Made by a program: the position numbers and the translations under genes. Positions 5,079 to 11,398 of a stretch of DNA of 15,738 nucleotides are shown here, one piece after another; within the stretch, counting starts at the first letter, position 1, and every line of letters starts with the position of its first letter. The notes below the pieces were generated by a model, which saw only the letters and a program-made list of their open reading frames with translations, was not told where the DNA came from and searched no databases. The DNA is from Candidatus Kaiserbacteria bacterium CG_4_10_14_0_2_um_filter_50_16 (GTDB taxonomy: Bacteria > Patescibacteriota > Minisyncoccia > Phycocordibacterales > Phycocordibacteraceae), in assembly GCA_002793115.1 (NCBI GenBank), contig PFPP01000027.1, positions 1-15,738 of the forward strand, written 5' to 3'.

Positions 5079-6332
5079 ATGAGACAGTCGAAACTCTTCA
5101 CTAAAACGAGGCGTGAAGCACCTGCGGACGAGGTTGCGAAAAATGCCAAATTGCTCGTGCGCGCTGGCTATATCCATAAGGAAATGGCGGGAGTGTATTC
5201 GTACTTGCCACTCGGTTTGCGCACCTTAAATAAAATAGTCGAAATTATCCGTGAAGAAATGAATGCGATCGGAGGACAAGAATTACTTCTTTCTTCACTC
5301 CAGAACCCGGAGTTGTGGAAAAAAACAGATCGATGGGAACAAGATGTGTGGTTTAAAACATCGCTCAATTCCGGCGGCGAACTCGGCTTCGGCTGGACGC
5401 AGGAAGAGGCGATAACGCACATTGCCTCACAGTACGTGAGCTCATACCGCGATCTGCCGTTCTCCGCATATCAAGTACAGACAAAATTCCGCAATGAAGA
5501 GCGCGCGAAGTCCGGCATCATGCGCGGAAGAGAATTCCTGATGAAGGACATGTATTCCTTCCATGCGGACGAACAGGATTTAGACGCGTTCTACGAACGG
5601 GTGACAAATGCCTACCGTAAGATTTTCCAACGAATCGGCATCGGCGAGAAGACATTCGTTACATTCGCTTCCGGCGGCGCTTTTTCGAAATATAGCCATG
5701 AATTTCAAACGATATGCAAGACAGGCGAGGATGTTATTTATGTTTCGCGGAAGAAGGGTATTGCGATAAACAAGGAGGTGCTTACCGACGAAGTACTCGC
5801 CGATCTTGGCCTGTCGCGCGGCGATTTAGAAGAAGCATCGGCTGTTGAAGTCGGCAATATTTTCAAACTCGGTACGCGTTTTTCAGAATCGCTCGGCCTC
5901 TCGTATCTCGATAAAAAAGGGAATGCGCATCCGGTCATTATGGGCTGTTACGGCATCGGTCCTTCGCGGATTATCGGCACTGTCATCGAAGTGTTTTCCG
6001 ATGAGAAAGGACTTGTCTGGCCCGAGAGCATTGCGCCGTTTACGGTGCATATCGTCTCTCTTGGGAAAGCTGGTGATGGCATTTCTAAAATCGCGGATAC
6101 TCTGTATAGCGACTTCATAAAAGCCGGTGTGGAAGTTCTCTATGATGACCGTGATGTGCGCGCAGGCGAAAAATTTGCCGAGAGCGATCTGCTCGGCATC
6201 CCGAAGCAGATTGTCATCGGGAAAGAAACAACCGCGACCGGCACATTCGAAGTGGTCGATCGTGCAACGGGCTCCGTCGTGAAAAAATTGCGAGACAATC
6301 TATTGAAGTCAGATTTCAACTCAACGACATGA
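5079..6332 (+). CDS. proS: Prolyl-tRNA synthetase, short form lacking the editing insertion
   Basis: Charges tRNA-Pro with proline (class II synthetase). In 417 residues: N-terminal region (RQSKLFTKTRREAP), motif 1 region (SYLPLGLRTLNKIVEIIREE), GWTQEEAITHIASQYVSSY, motif 2 (FRNEERAKSGIMRGREF, R138 contacting ATP), motif 3 (GCYGIGPSRIIGTVIE, 289-304), and a C-terminal anticodon-binding domain (EVLYDDRDVRAGEKFAESDL, GIPKQIVIG). Typical bacterial ProRS is about 570 residues with an editing INS domain between motifs 2 and 3; here only a short linker remains. The enzyme therefore cannot clear Ala-tRNA-Pro in cis. The TGA stop overlaps the mreB start (ATGA), placing proS at the head of the rod-shape operon. 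Confidence 0.95.
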   Translation: MRQSKLFTKTRREAPADEVAKNAKLLVRAGYIHKEMAGVYSYLPLGLRTLNKIVEIIREEMNAIGGQELLLSSLQNPELWKKTDRWEQDVWFKTSLNSGGELGFGWTQEEAITHIASQYVSSYRDLPFSAYQVQTKFRNEERAKSGIMRGREFLMKDMYSFHADEQDLDAFYERVTNAYRKIFQRIGIGEKTFVTFASGGAFSKYSHEFQTICKTGEDVIYVSRKKGIAINKEVLTDEVLADLGLSRGDLEEASAVEVGNIFKLGTRFSESLGLSYLDKKGNAHPVIMGCYGIGPSRIIGTVIEVFSDEKGLVWPESIAPFTVHIVSLGKAGDGISKIADTLYSDFIKAGVEVLYDDRDVRAGEKFAESDLLGIPKQIVIGKETTATGTFEVVDRATGSVVKKLRDNLLKSDFNSTT

Positions 6333-7381
6333 ACCGTTTTTCGAAAAATGCGCTTTTTGGCAGTGATATCGCCATCGATCTCGGAACCACGAACACGCTC
6401 GTATATGTGCGCGGCCGCGGCGTGGTGGTCAATGAACCGTCGGTGGTCGCAGTCAATGATAAAACGCATCAGGTCGTCGCGGTAGGGAAGGAGGCGAAGA
6501 TGATGATCGGTAAGACGCCCGCGCACATCCGTACCGTGCGCCCGCTTTCGCATGGCGTCATTTCGGATTTTGAAGTGACTGAAGAGCTTCTCACGTATCT
6601 AATCAATAAAGCGCAGAGCGGCCGCGTTCGGCTCTTCGGTCCGCGCGTAGTGATAGGAGTGCCGACAGGAGTAACGAATGTGCAGAGTCGCGCGGTGCGC
6701 GATGCGGCGAAGACTGCAGGCGCCCGCGAAGCGATTATCGTCGAAGAGACCGTTGCTGGCGCTCTTGGCGCGAAACTGCCGATCGCCGAAGCGATCGGCA
6801 CGATGGTGCTCGATATCGGCGGCGGCACGACCGATATTGCCGTCATCGCGCTCAAGGGCGTCGTCTCTGCGAAAAGCTCGCAGGTGGCCGGTGATCGTTT
6901 CAATGAAAATATTATAGATTTCGTGCGCAGCGAGTTCAAGCTTGGCATCGGCGAACGTACTGCCGAGGATGTCAAAATTGCGATTGGTGCGGTCATACCG
7001 CTTTCTGAGACGCTTTCGCGGAGTGTGCGCGGCCGCGATTTCTCAACCGGATTGCCACGCGAAATAGTGCTCACTGATGCACACATCCGCGAAGCCATTA
7101 CTTCTTCCCTCGATGCCTTAATGGACACAATGAAAGAAGTCATCGAGGCGACGCCGCCAGAGCTCCTTTCCGATGTTCTCGAGCGCGGCGTGACCGTCTT
7201 TGGTGGCGGCGCACTCCTACGTGGGTTGTCGCATATATTCGCGAAAATGCTCGGGGTACCGGTCCGGGTTGCGCCGGATCCGCTCACGGCAGTGGTACGA
7301 GGCGCGGGCATCATAACCGAAGACCCAGCACCATATATAGATTTTTTCATCGATGAAGAAGACATTCTTAATGAAGCGTAA
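6329..7381 (+). CDS. mreB: Rod shape-determining protein MreB
   Basis: Bacterial actin that forms membrane-associated filaments and guides the elongation synthase complex. It has 350 residues, the normal length. Actin-fold ATP motifs are intact: phosphate 1 DLGTTNT (17-23), VRPLSHGVISDFEVTEELL, EETVAGALGA, phosphate 2 DIGGGTTDIAV (from D162), and adenosine GGGALLRG (from G292). The N-terminal MNRFSKNALFG could be the membrane-binding segment. ATG 6329 overlaps the proS stop by four bases (ATGA), so it is translationally coupled; no Shine-Dalgarno sequence is seen. It is followed by mreC, a small membrane protein and mrdA, the usual rod-complex order. Confidence 0.97.
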   Translation: MNRFSKNALFGSDIAIDLGTTNTLVYVRGRGVVVNEPSVVAVNDKTHQVVAVGKEAKMMIGKTPAHIRTVRPLSHGVISDFEVTEELLTYLINKAQSGRVRLFGPRVVIGVPTGVTNVQSRAVRDAAKTAGAREAIIVEETVAGALGAKLPIAEAIGTMVLDIGGGTTDIAVIALKGVVSAKSSQVAGDRFNENIIDFVRSEFKLGIGERTAEDVKIAIGAVIPLSETLSRSVRGRDFSTGLPREIVLTDAHIREAITSSLDALMDTMKEVIEATPPELLSDVLERGVTVFGGGALLRGLSHIFAKMLGVPVRVAPDPLTAVVRGAGIITEDPAPYIDFFIDEEDILNEA

Positions 7382-8219
7382 TGCGCTCCTATCGTCCACG
7401 AGTGTTTCGTTGGGTACGCTTGCCTGCACAGGCAGGTTCGCTCTTGCATTCTCTGTTCTCCTGCTCCTCTTACGCTTCCTCACACCGAACCTTTTTTGGC
7501 ACCTATTCACTCCGGTGTTTCGTATTGCGGATGCGTTTTCAACAGAGAGCCGCTTGTTTTTCAACAGCTTTGGCGATACTGCAGAACTCGCATCGCAAAA
7601 TGAAATACTATCAAATAAAAACACCGTCCTCGCGAATGAGAATCAAGCTTTGCTCAAAAAAGAGACAGACCTCGAAGAAATACTCGGTTCTCCCGCAACA
7701 GTGGGAAACAGTGTGTCAGGAATTTCTGCGGGAGTCGTCGCTCGCCCTCCAGAGAGTCCGTATGACACTCTTGTAATCGCTGAAGGTTCCCGTGCCGGCA
7801 TCGCGCGCGGCCAAGAAGTATTCGGAAACGGCGGTGTACCAATCGGCGTTGTCTCATCTGTTCTTACTGATTTCTCTCACGTGACGCTTTTTTCTTCGCC
7901 GAATATGACCATCACTGGTTTTGTCGGGAAATCAAATATTTCGTTTCTCATCACTGGCGCTGGAGCAGGCGCACTGCAAGCATCTATTGCACGCTCTGCA
8001 AATGTTGCGGTCGGCGACATCGTATTCGTTCCCGGTCCTGGCATGCTCCCGATTGGGAGCATCACGCGCATTGACGATGATCCTTCATCACCTTCGATGA
8101 CGCTCCGCATCATGCCCGCGTTAAATCTTTTTTCAATCTCGTGGGTTGTCGTACGCGAAACGGGCACGACTCTATTCGATGCATTTCTACACGCATCCTC
8201 AACCTCATCTTTACCATGA
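7371..8219 (+). CDS. mreC: Rod shape-determining protein MreC
   Basis: Membrane-anchored scaffold that activates PBP2 and links it to MreB. The 282 residues have a short cytoplasmic start, a membrane helix at about 22-38 (RFALAFSVLLLLLRFL), a coiled coil at about 70-105 (ELASQNEILSNKNTVLANEN), and a C-terminal beta-rich periplasmic-type domain with AGVVARPPESPYDTLVIAEG, GVPIGVVSSV and the final IMPALNLFSISWVVV. ATG 7371 overlaps mreB by 11 bases; ATG 7353 would add six residues and is possible. The cytoplasmic segment contains a near-perfect palindrome at DNA level (7419-7436). The end overlaps the next gene by ATGA. Confidence 0.93.
   Translation: MKRNALLSSTSVSLGTLACTGRFALAFSVLLLLLRFLTPNLFWHLFTPVFRIADAFSTESRLFFNSFGDTAELASQNEILSNKNTVLANENQALLKKETDLEEILGSPATVGNSVSGISAGVVARPPESPYDTLVIAEGSRAGIARGQEVFGNGGVPIGVVSSVLTDFSHVTLFSSPNMTITGFVGKSNISFLITGAGAGALQASIARSANVAVGDIVFVPGPGMLPIGSITRIDDDPSSPSMTLRIMPALNLFSISWVVVRETGTTLFDAFLHASSTSSLP
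7419..7436. repeat. Short palindrome in mreC
   Basis: CTTGCCTG and CAGGCAGG form eight pairs (one wobble) around a two-base centre. It sits within the codons before the MreC membrane helix. Short CCTG/CAGG palindromes of this kind can be dispersed repeats in some genomes, but only one copy is in this window. Confidence 0.4.
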
Positions 8220-8470
8220 TACGCAGAGTATTCACATTCTTTTCTTTCGTTTCAGTCATATTTTTCCCGTGGCCGTTCACTGTTCTTCTTGTTCTTGTTT
8301 CTTCATGTACCGAACCGCTTGTGCCGCTCGCTGTTGGTATCTTCGCCGACACGCTCTATTACGTACCTTCTGTTGGAACACTGCCGCTCTTTACTCTCTA
8401 TGGGGCCGTTGTGACAATCATCGCTTTTTTCGTGCGCAGTCGGCTCCGAACAGGTATCATCAAGAGATGA
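8216..8470 (+). CDS. Small membrane protein in the mreD position
   Basis: An 84-residue hydrophobic protein lying between mreC and mrdA, where mreD is normally found. It has about three membrane segments: RRVFTFFSFVSVIFFPWPF, then TVLLVLVSSCTEPLVPLAVGI, and LPLFTLYGAVVTIIAFFVR, ending in a basic tail (RSRLRTGIIKR). MreD is usually about 150-170 residues with five or six helices, so this would be roughly a half-length version; similarity is by topology and position, not by clear motif, and no symbol is assigned. ATG 8216 overlaps the mreC stop by four bases and its TGA overlaps the mrdA start by four, so it is a genuine member of the operon. Confidence 0.75.
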   Translation: MIRRVFTFFSFVSVIFFPWPFTVLLVLVSSCTEPLVPLAVGIFADTLYYVPSVGTLPLFTLYGAVVTIIAFFVRSRLRTGIIKR

Positions 8471-10164
8471 GATTGTGGCAGAAAAAACGGCGCGACCCAG
8501 AAATTGCCCCTGACGAGATATTCCTCGATGCATCAAATGCGCCCGATTTCGATCGATCGCGTCTTGAGGGGAGACTCGAAAAACCGCTTCCGCAAAGAAC
8601 ATTTTTTTCATTATTCGGCGTACTCGCACTTTTTGTTCTCATTCTCGTTGCCCGCACATGGGATCTTGAGATAGTGAATGGCGGCGCTTTTGCGGCCGAA
8701 AGTGCGCACAACATTCTCGAAGTTACGACGCTTTTTGCACTACGGGGCATTATTACTGACGTACATGGCGTAGTGCTTGCCGAGAATGAAGAGAAGGGAG
8801 ACGGTAGTGTGATACGAAACTATCCAATTTCCTCGCTCAGTCAGGTGATAGGATATGTCTCATATCCAAAGAAGGATGTACATGGGATATATTACGATAC
8901 AAATGAAACCGGTGTGACAGGTCTCGAAGCAGAATATGACTCGCTCCTTGCGGGGGAAAACGGTCAGCTACTCACCGAGATGGACGCGCTCGGCACTGTC
9001 CGTTCCAAAGGCACTATCGTTCCCACGATAGAAGGGGAGGCGCTCCGTTTGTCGATTGACGTTCGTCTGCAAGAGCCATTCGCGCGCGCGATTGCAAACG
9101 TGACGCGTAATCAACGCTTCATTGCCGGCGCCGGCGTCATTCTGGACGTACAGACGGGCGCAGTACGCGCTATCGTTTCTTATCCAAGTTATGATTCAAA
9201 TGTGATGGCGAACGGCGACCCGTCGAATACTATTGCTCTCTATAATGCCGACCCAGGTCATCCTTTCCTCGACCATGCGGTGCAAGGCGTCTATGTACCC
9301 GGTTCCATCGTAAAGCCGTTCATTGCCTCTGGAGTGCTCACGGACGGGCTCATCACGCCGAATACAGTTATCAACGACCCTGGCTTCATCTCAATTCCGG
9401 ATCCATACCATCCGGGCAAGGTTTTCACCTATACAGGATGGCGAGCGCTCGGCGCAGTCGATGTAAGAAAGGCGATCGCGTGGTCATCGGATATCTTTTT
9501 CTATACGATTGGCGGCGGTTTTGGAAATCAGAAAGGCCTCGGTATCGATCGACTCGAATATTGGTATCGCCAATTCGGTTTCGGAAGTCAAACCGGCATC
9601 GATCTGGCGGGGGAGGCGAGCGGGCTCGTTCCGACCCCTGCATGGAAACAATCGACTTTCAACGAACCATGGTATCTCGGCGATACCTACTTCACGGCAA
9701 TTGGGCAATATGCTGTGCAGGTAACGCCGATACAGATAGCGCGCGCGACCGCCGCGATCGTCAACGGCGGGAAACTGTTCACGCCGACACTACTCGCAAA
9801 ACAAGTACCGGTATATACAATGGTACCGGCCAATGCTTCGGCGCTTGCGGTCGTGCGCGAAGGCATGCGGCAGGGAGTGACGAGCGCGCTCGCGAGCGCG
9901 CTCAATCTTCCCTACGTAAGCGTTGCGGCGAAAACCGGTACTGCGCAGACGGGCGTGCGCAATCAATATGATAATTCATGGGTTGAAGGGTTCTTCCCGT
10001 ATGATCATCCGCAATACGCTTTCGCAGTTGTACTCGAGCGCGGCCCCTCCGGTACCGGCGAACAGGCTGTAAACGTCATGCGAAATCTCTTCGATTCTCT
10101 GTATGCCGACAACTCTCCGTATGTCGGCGGCACAGCAACAAATACAAATTTACTTGCGCTTTAG
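8467..10164 (+). CDS. mrdA: Penicillin-binding protein 2 (elongation transpeptidase)
   Basis: Class B transpeptidase that cross-links peptidoglycan during cell elongation. In 565 residues: a cytoplasmic tail of about 45, a membrane anchor at about 46-66 (TFFSLFGVLALFVLILVA), a pedestal domain (LFALRGIITDVHGVVLAENE, GVTGLEAEYDSLLAG) and the transpeptidase domain. The catalytic motifs are S280-I-V-K283, S340-S-D342 (aspartate in this SxN motif is usual in PBP2) and K489-T-G. WYLGDTYFTAIGQ also supports PBP2 rather than PBP3. ATG 8467 overlaps the preceding stop (ATGA); the longer open frame up to 8146 lies across the small membrane protein gene in another frame and is not coding. It belongs to the proS-mre operon. 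Confidence 0.95.
   Translation: MRLWQKKRRDPEIAPDEIFLDASNAPDFDRSRLEGRLEKPLPQRTFFSLFGVLALFVLILVARTWDLEIVNGGAFAAESAHNILEVTTLFALRGIITDVHGVVLAENEEKGDGSVIRNYPISSLSQVIGYVSYPKKDVHGIYYDTNETGVTGLEAEYDSLLAGENGQLLTEMDALGTVRSKGTIVPTIEGEALRLSIDVRLQEPFARAIANVTRNQRFIAGAGVILDVQTGAVRAIVSYPSYDSNVMANGDPSNTIALYNADPGHPFLDHAVQGVYVPGSIVKPFIASGVLTDGLITPNTVINDPGFISIPDPYHPGKVFTYTGWRALGAVDVRKAIAWSSDIFFYTIGGGFGNQKGLGIDRLEYWYRQFGFGSQTGIDLAGEASGLVPTPAWKQSTFNEPWYLGDTYFTAIGQYAVQVTPIQIARATAAIVNGGKLFTPTLLAKQVPVYTMVPANASALAVVREGMRQGVTSALASALNLPYVSVAAKTGTAQTGVRNQYDNSWVEGFFPYDHPQYAFAVVLERGPSGTGEQAVNVMRNLFDSLYADNSPYVGGTATNTNLLAL
9882..9903. repeat. 22-base perfect palindrome inside mrdA
   Basis: GAGCGCGCT, CGCG, AGCGCGCTC reads identically on both strands. 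It arises from two tandem copies of AGC GCG CTC (Ser-Ala-Leu) separated by GCG. It lies between the SSD and KTG motifs of the transpeptidase. Confidence 0.6.
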
Positions 10165-10181
10165 TGGTACTCGCGTACAAT
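10154..10181 (+). promoter_or_regulatory. Promoter of greA
   Basis: TTGCGC at 10154-10159 inside the end of mrdA, a 16-base spacer, and TACAAT at 10176-10181. The start codon at 10196 is 14 bases after the -10, giving a leader of about 8 bases that contains part of an ACGTACGT palindrome. Confidence 0.5.
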
Positions 10182-10195
10182 GCACGCACGTACGT

Positions 10196-10675
10196 ATGCT
10201 TGATGTACAAAACAATGACAGTGTCGTCTCGCAAGAGAAGTTTGACGAGATAGTGAAAGAGCTCGAGCATTTGAAAACAGTGCGCCGTACCGAGATTGCG
10301 AAGAATCTCGAGTATGCTCGTTCGCTCGGTGACCTTTCAGAAAATGCCGAATATCAGGATGCGCGCGATCTGCAGGCTGCGACCGAAGAGCGCATCAAGA
10401 AGCTCGAAGAACTCGTAAAGCACACGAAGATTCTCACTGATGGAAAGAAAAAAAACGAAGTCGGTTTCAGTTCGAAAGTGTCGATAAAGAAAGAAGGAAG
10501 CACGGAAGTGCATGAATACACCATTGTCGGAAGCGAAGAGGCTGACATGCGCGTAAAGAAGCTCTCACACAACTCCCCGCTCGGCGCGGCGCTCATGGGG
10601 AAAAAGAAAGGCGATGTCTTTACCTTCGAAACCCCCTCCGGCAAACAGACATACACGATAGAGAGAGTGGTCTAA
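10196..10675 (+). CDS. greA: Transcription elongation factor GreA
   Basis: Enters the secondary channel of RNA polymerase and stimulates cleavage of backtracked RNA. The 159 residues match the family length (158 in E. coli). The N-terminal antiparallel coiled coil spans about residues 12-85, with the acidic tip D46-L-S-E49-NAEY that helps bind the catalytic Mg2+. The C-terminal FKBP-like domain follows: YTIVGSEEAD, ISHNSPLGAALMGKKKGD-type block (here LSHNSPLGAALMGKKKGD) and FETPSGKQTYTIERV. ATG 10196 is chosen over upstream codons that run back into mrdA without GreA similarity. It has its own promoter 32 bases after mrdA. Confidence 0.95.
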   Translation: MLDVQNNDSVVSQEKFDEIVKELEHLKTVRRTEIAKNLEYARSLGDLSENAEYQDARDLQAATEERIKKLEELVKHTKILTDGKKKNEVGFSSKVSIKKEGSTEVHEYTIVGSEEADMRVKKLSHNSPLGAALMGKKKGDVFTFETPSGKQTYTIERVV

Positions 10676-10683
10676 AGAATATA

Positions 10684-10788
10684 ATGGTACGATTCCACGA
10701 GCTTAAAACAGAAATACCAATCGCGTGGTTCCTCGCGGGCCTCCCGCGCGAGTTCGTCATGACACGGCTCAAAGAAGCTACTCAATAG
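10684..10788 (+). CDS. Possible 34-residue small ORF of unknown function
   Basis: An ATG at 10684 opens a 34-codon frame ending in TAG at 10786. The protein reads MVRFHELKTEIPIAWFLAG then LPREFVMTRLKEATQ: a polar start, a short hydrophobic middle and a basic end. Codon use is like the neighbours. Against it: the ATG lies within a TATAAT (10680-10685), there is no ribosome binding site, and the DNA contains a GC-rich hairpin (CGCGGG/CCCGCG at about 10734-10748). It could be a small protein, a gene remnant, or part of a small RNA started from that TATAAT. No family is recognised. Confidence 0.25.
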   Translation: MVRFHELKTEIPIAWFLAGLPREFVMTRLKEATQ

Positions 10789-10804
10789 TCCAGAAAAACC
10801 GAGT

Positions 10805-10838
10805 TTCGATCTTGGTATGCAAGGTCGAGCCTTGTTTT
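10805..10838 (+). terminator. Probable terminator between greA and the dcw cluster
   Basis: Bases 10805-10814 pair with 10820-10829 (ten pairs including two G-U) around GTATG. An alternative, overlapping hairpin pairs CAAGG 10820-10824 with CCTTG 10830-10834 and is followed directly by TTTT (10835-10838), the classic intrinsic terminator form. The two folds exclude each other. It separates transcription of greA from the mraZ promoter. Confidence 0.5.
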
Positions 10839-10844
10839 CTCGTC

Positions 10845-10853
10845 TGTGGATAA
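10845..10853 (-). promoter_or_regulatory. DnaA-box match upstream of mraZ
   Basis: TGTGGATAA at 10845-10853 is the exact complement of the consensus DnaA box TTATCCACA. It lies about 31 bases before the -10 of the division cluster. A single 9-base match can occur by chance in a window this size. Confidence 0.35.
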
Positions 10854-10866
10854 CTTTGTTAGGAGA

Positions 10867-10911
10867 AGTGGGGGAGAGTGGCATATAATCCACTGATGGT
10901 TAGTGAAGTGG
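10867..10911 (+). promoter_or_regulatory. Candidate MraZ boxes around the -10 of the division cluster
   Basis: AGTGG occurs at 10867-10871 and 10877-10881, exactly ten bases apart, and again at 10907-10911 in the same 10-base phase; a further AGTGG is at 10914-10918. MraZ regulators are known to bind direct GTGG-type repeats with 10-base spacing just upstream of their own gene. The -10 (TATAAT, 10884-10889) lies between the boxes, so binding would block RNA polymerase. No convincing -35 is present. Confidence 0.55.
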
Positions 10912-10988
10912 GAAGTGGAGTCATGGTCGCTTCTCGCTCTATAGCCATCCCCCATTATGTTCCTCGGAGAATATCTGCACACCTTTGA
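10896..10988 (+). CDS. Possible 30-codon leader ORF overlapping mraZ start
   Basis: An ATG at 10896 stands six bases after the TATAAT, the same spacing at which leaderless genes start elsewhere in this window. It opens 30 codons (MVSEVGSGVMVASRSIAIP then HYVPRRISAHL) and ends in TGA at 10986-10988, 32 bases into mraZ in a different frame. It could be a coupling or attenuation leader peptide for mraZ. There is no homology support, and the mraZ-box sequence within it may simply be operator DNA. Confidence 0.25.
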   Translation: MVSEVGSGVMVASRSIAIPHYVPRRISAHL

Positions 10989-11397
10989 CTCTAAGAATAG
11001 AATTTCGGTCCCTTCAAAATTTCGTAAGGACCTTGGTCGCGTGGTGGTGGTAACACGCGGTCTCGATCATTGTCTCTATGTCTATTCTCGTAAGGCGTGG
11101 GAGAAGGAGGCGCGCGCCTATGCCGATGAAGTGAATGGGAACGCCGCACGCCGCGGCCTCGCGCGGCTCTTCCTCGCCGGCTCTGCCGAAGCTGAGGTCG
11201 ATCGGTCGGGCCGCGTGCTGATCCCAGAACATCTGAAGTCTTTTGCATCCATAGGGGAGAAAGCGGTTATCGCCGGCGTCGCCGACCGGGTCGAAATCTG
11301 GGAAGAAAGCGCATGGAAGGAGTACATGTCCGCTATCGAACGCAACGCCGACACGTTTGCAGAGACGCTCGGGAAGAGTGCCAGTGATAGAAACTGA
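10957..11397 (+). CDS. mraZ: Division/cell wall cluster regulator MraZ
   Basis: DNA-binding repressor of its own operon and first gene of the dcw cluster. The 146 residues contain the two AbrB-like MraZ repeats, marked by DSKNRISVP at 11-19 and DRSGRVLIP at 82-90, joined by a helical segment. MFLGEYLHTFDSKNRI is the typical N-terminus, and an in-frame stop lies just upstream, so ATG 10957 is secure. No Shine-Dalgarno sequence precedes it. GTGG-type repeats around the upstream -10 fit autorepression. The TGA stop is one base before the rsmH start. Confidence 0.95.
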   Translation: MFLGEYLHTFDSKNRISVPSKFRKDLGRVVVVTRGLDHCLYVYSRKAWEKEARAYADEVNGNAARRGLARLFLAGSAEAEVDRSGRVLIPEHLKSFASIGEKAVIAGVADRVEIWEESAWKEYMSAIERNADTFAETLGKSASDRN

Positions 11398-11398
11398 T

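Noticed and set aside
4986..5177. N-terminal extension of infC to 5177
   Set aside because: It would cross both divergent promoters and the proS start and shows no IF3 similarity.
6469..7449. 326-codon minus-strand frame opposite mreB
   Set aside because: It is a shadow of the GC-rich mreB codons, serine/threonine-rich with no domain, while mreB motifs are complete on the plus strand.
8146..8466. N-terminal extension of mrdA to 8146
   Set aside because: It overlaps the mreC end and the small membrane protein in another frame; the PBP2 start at 8467 has an ATGA overlap and the normal tail plus anchor.
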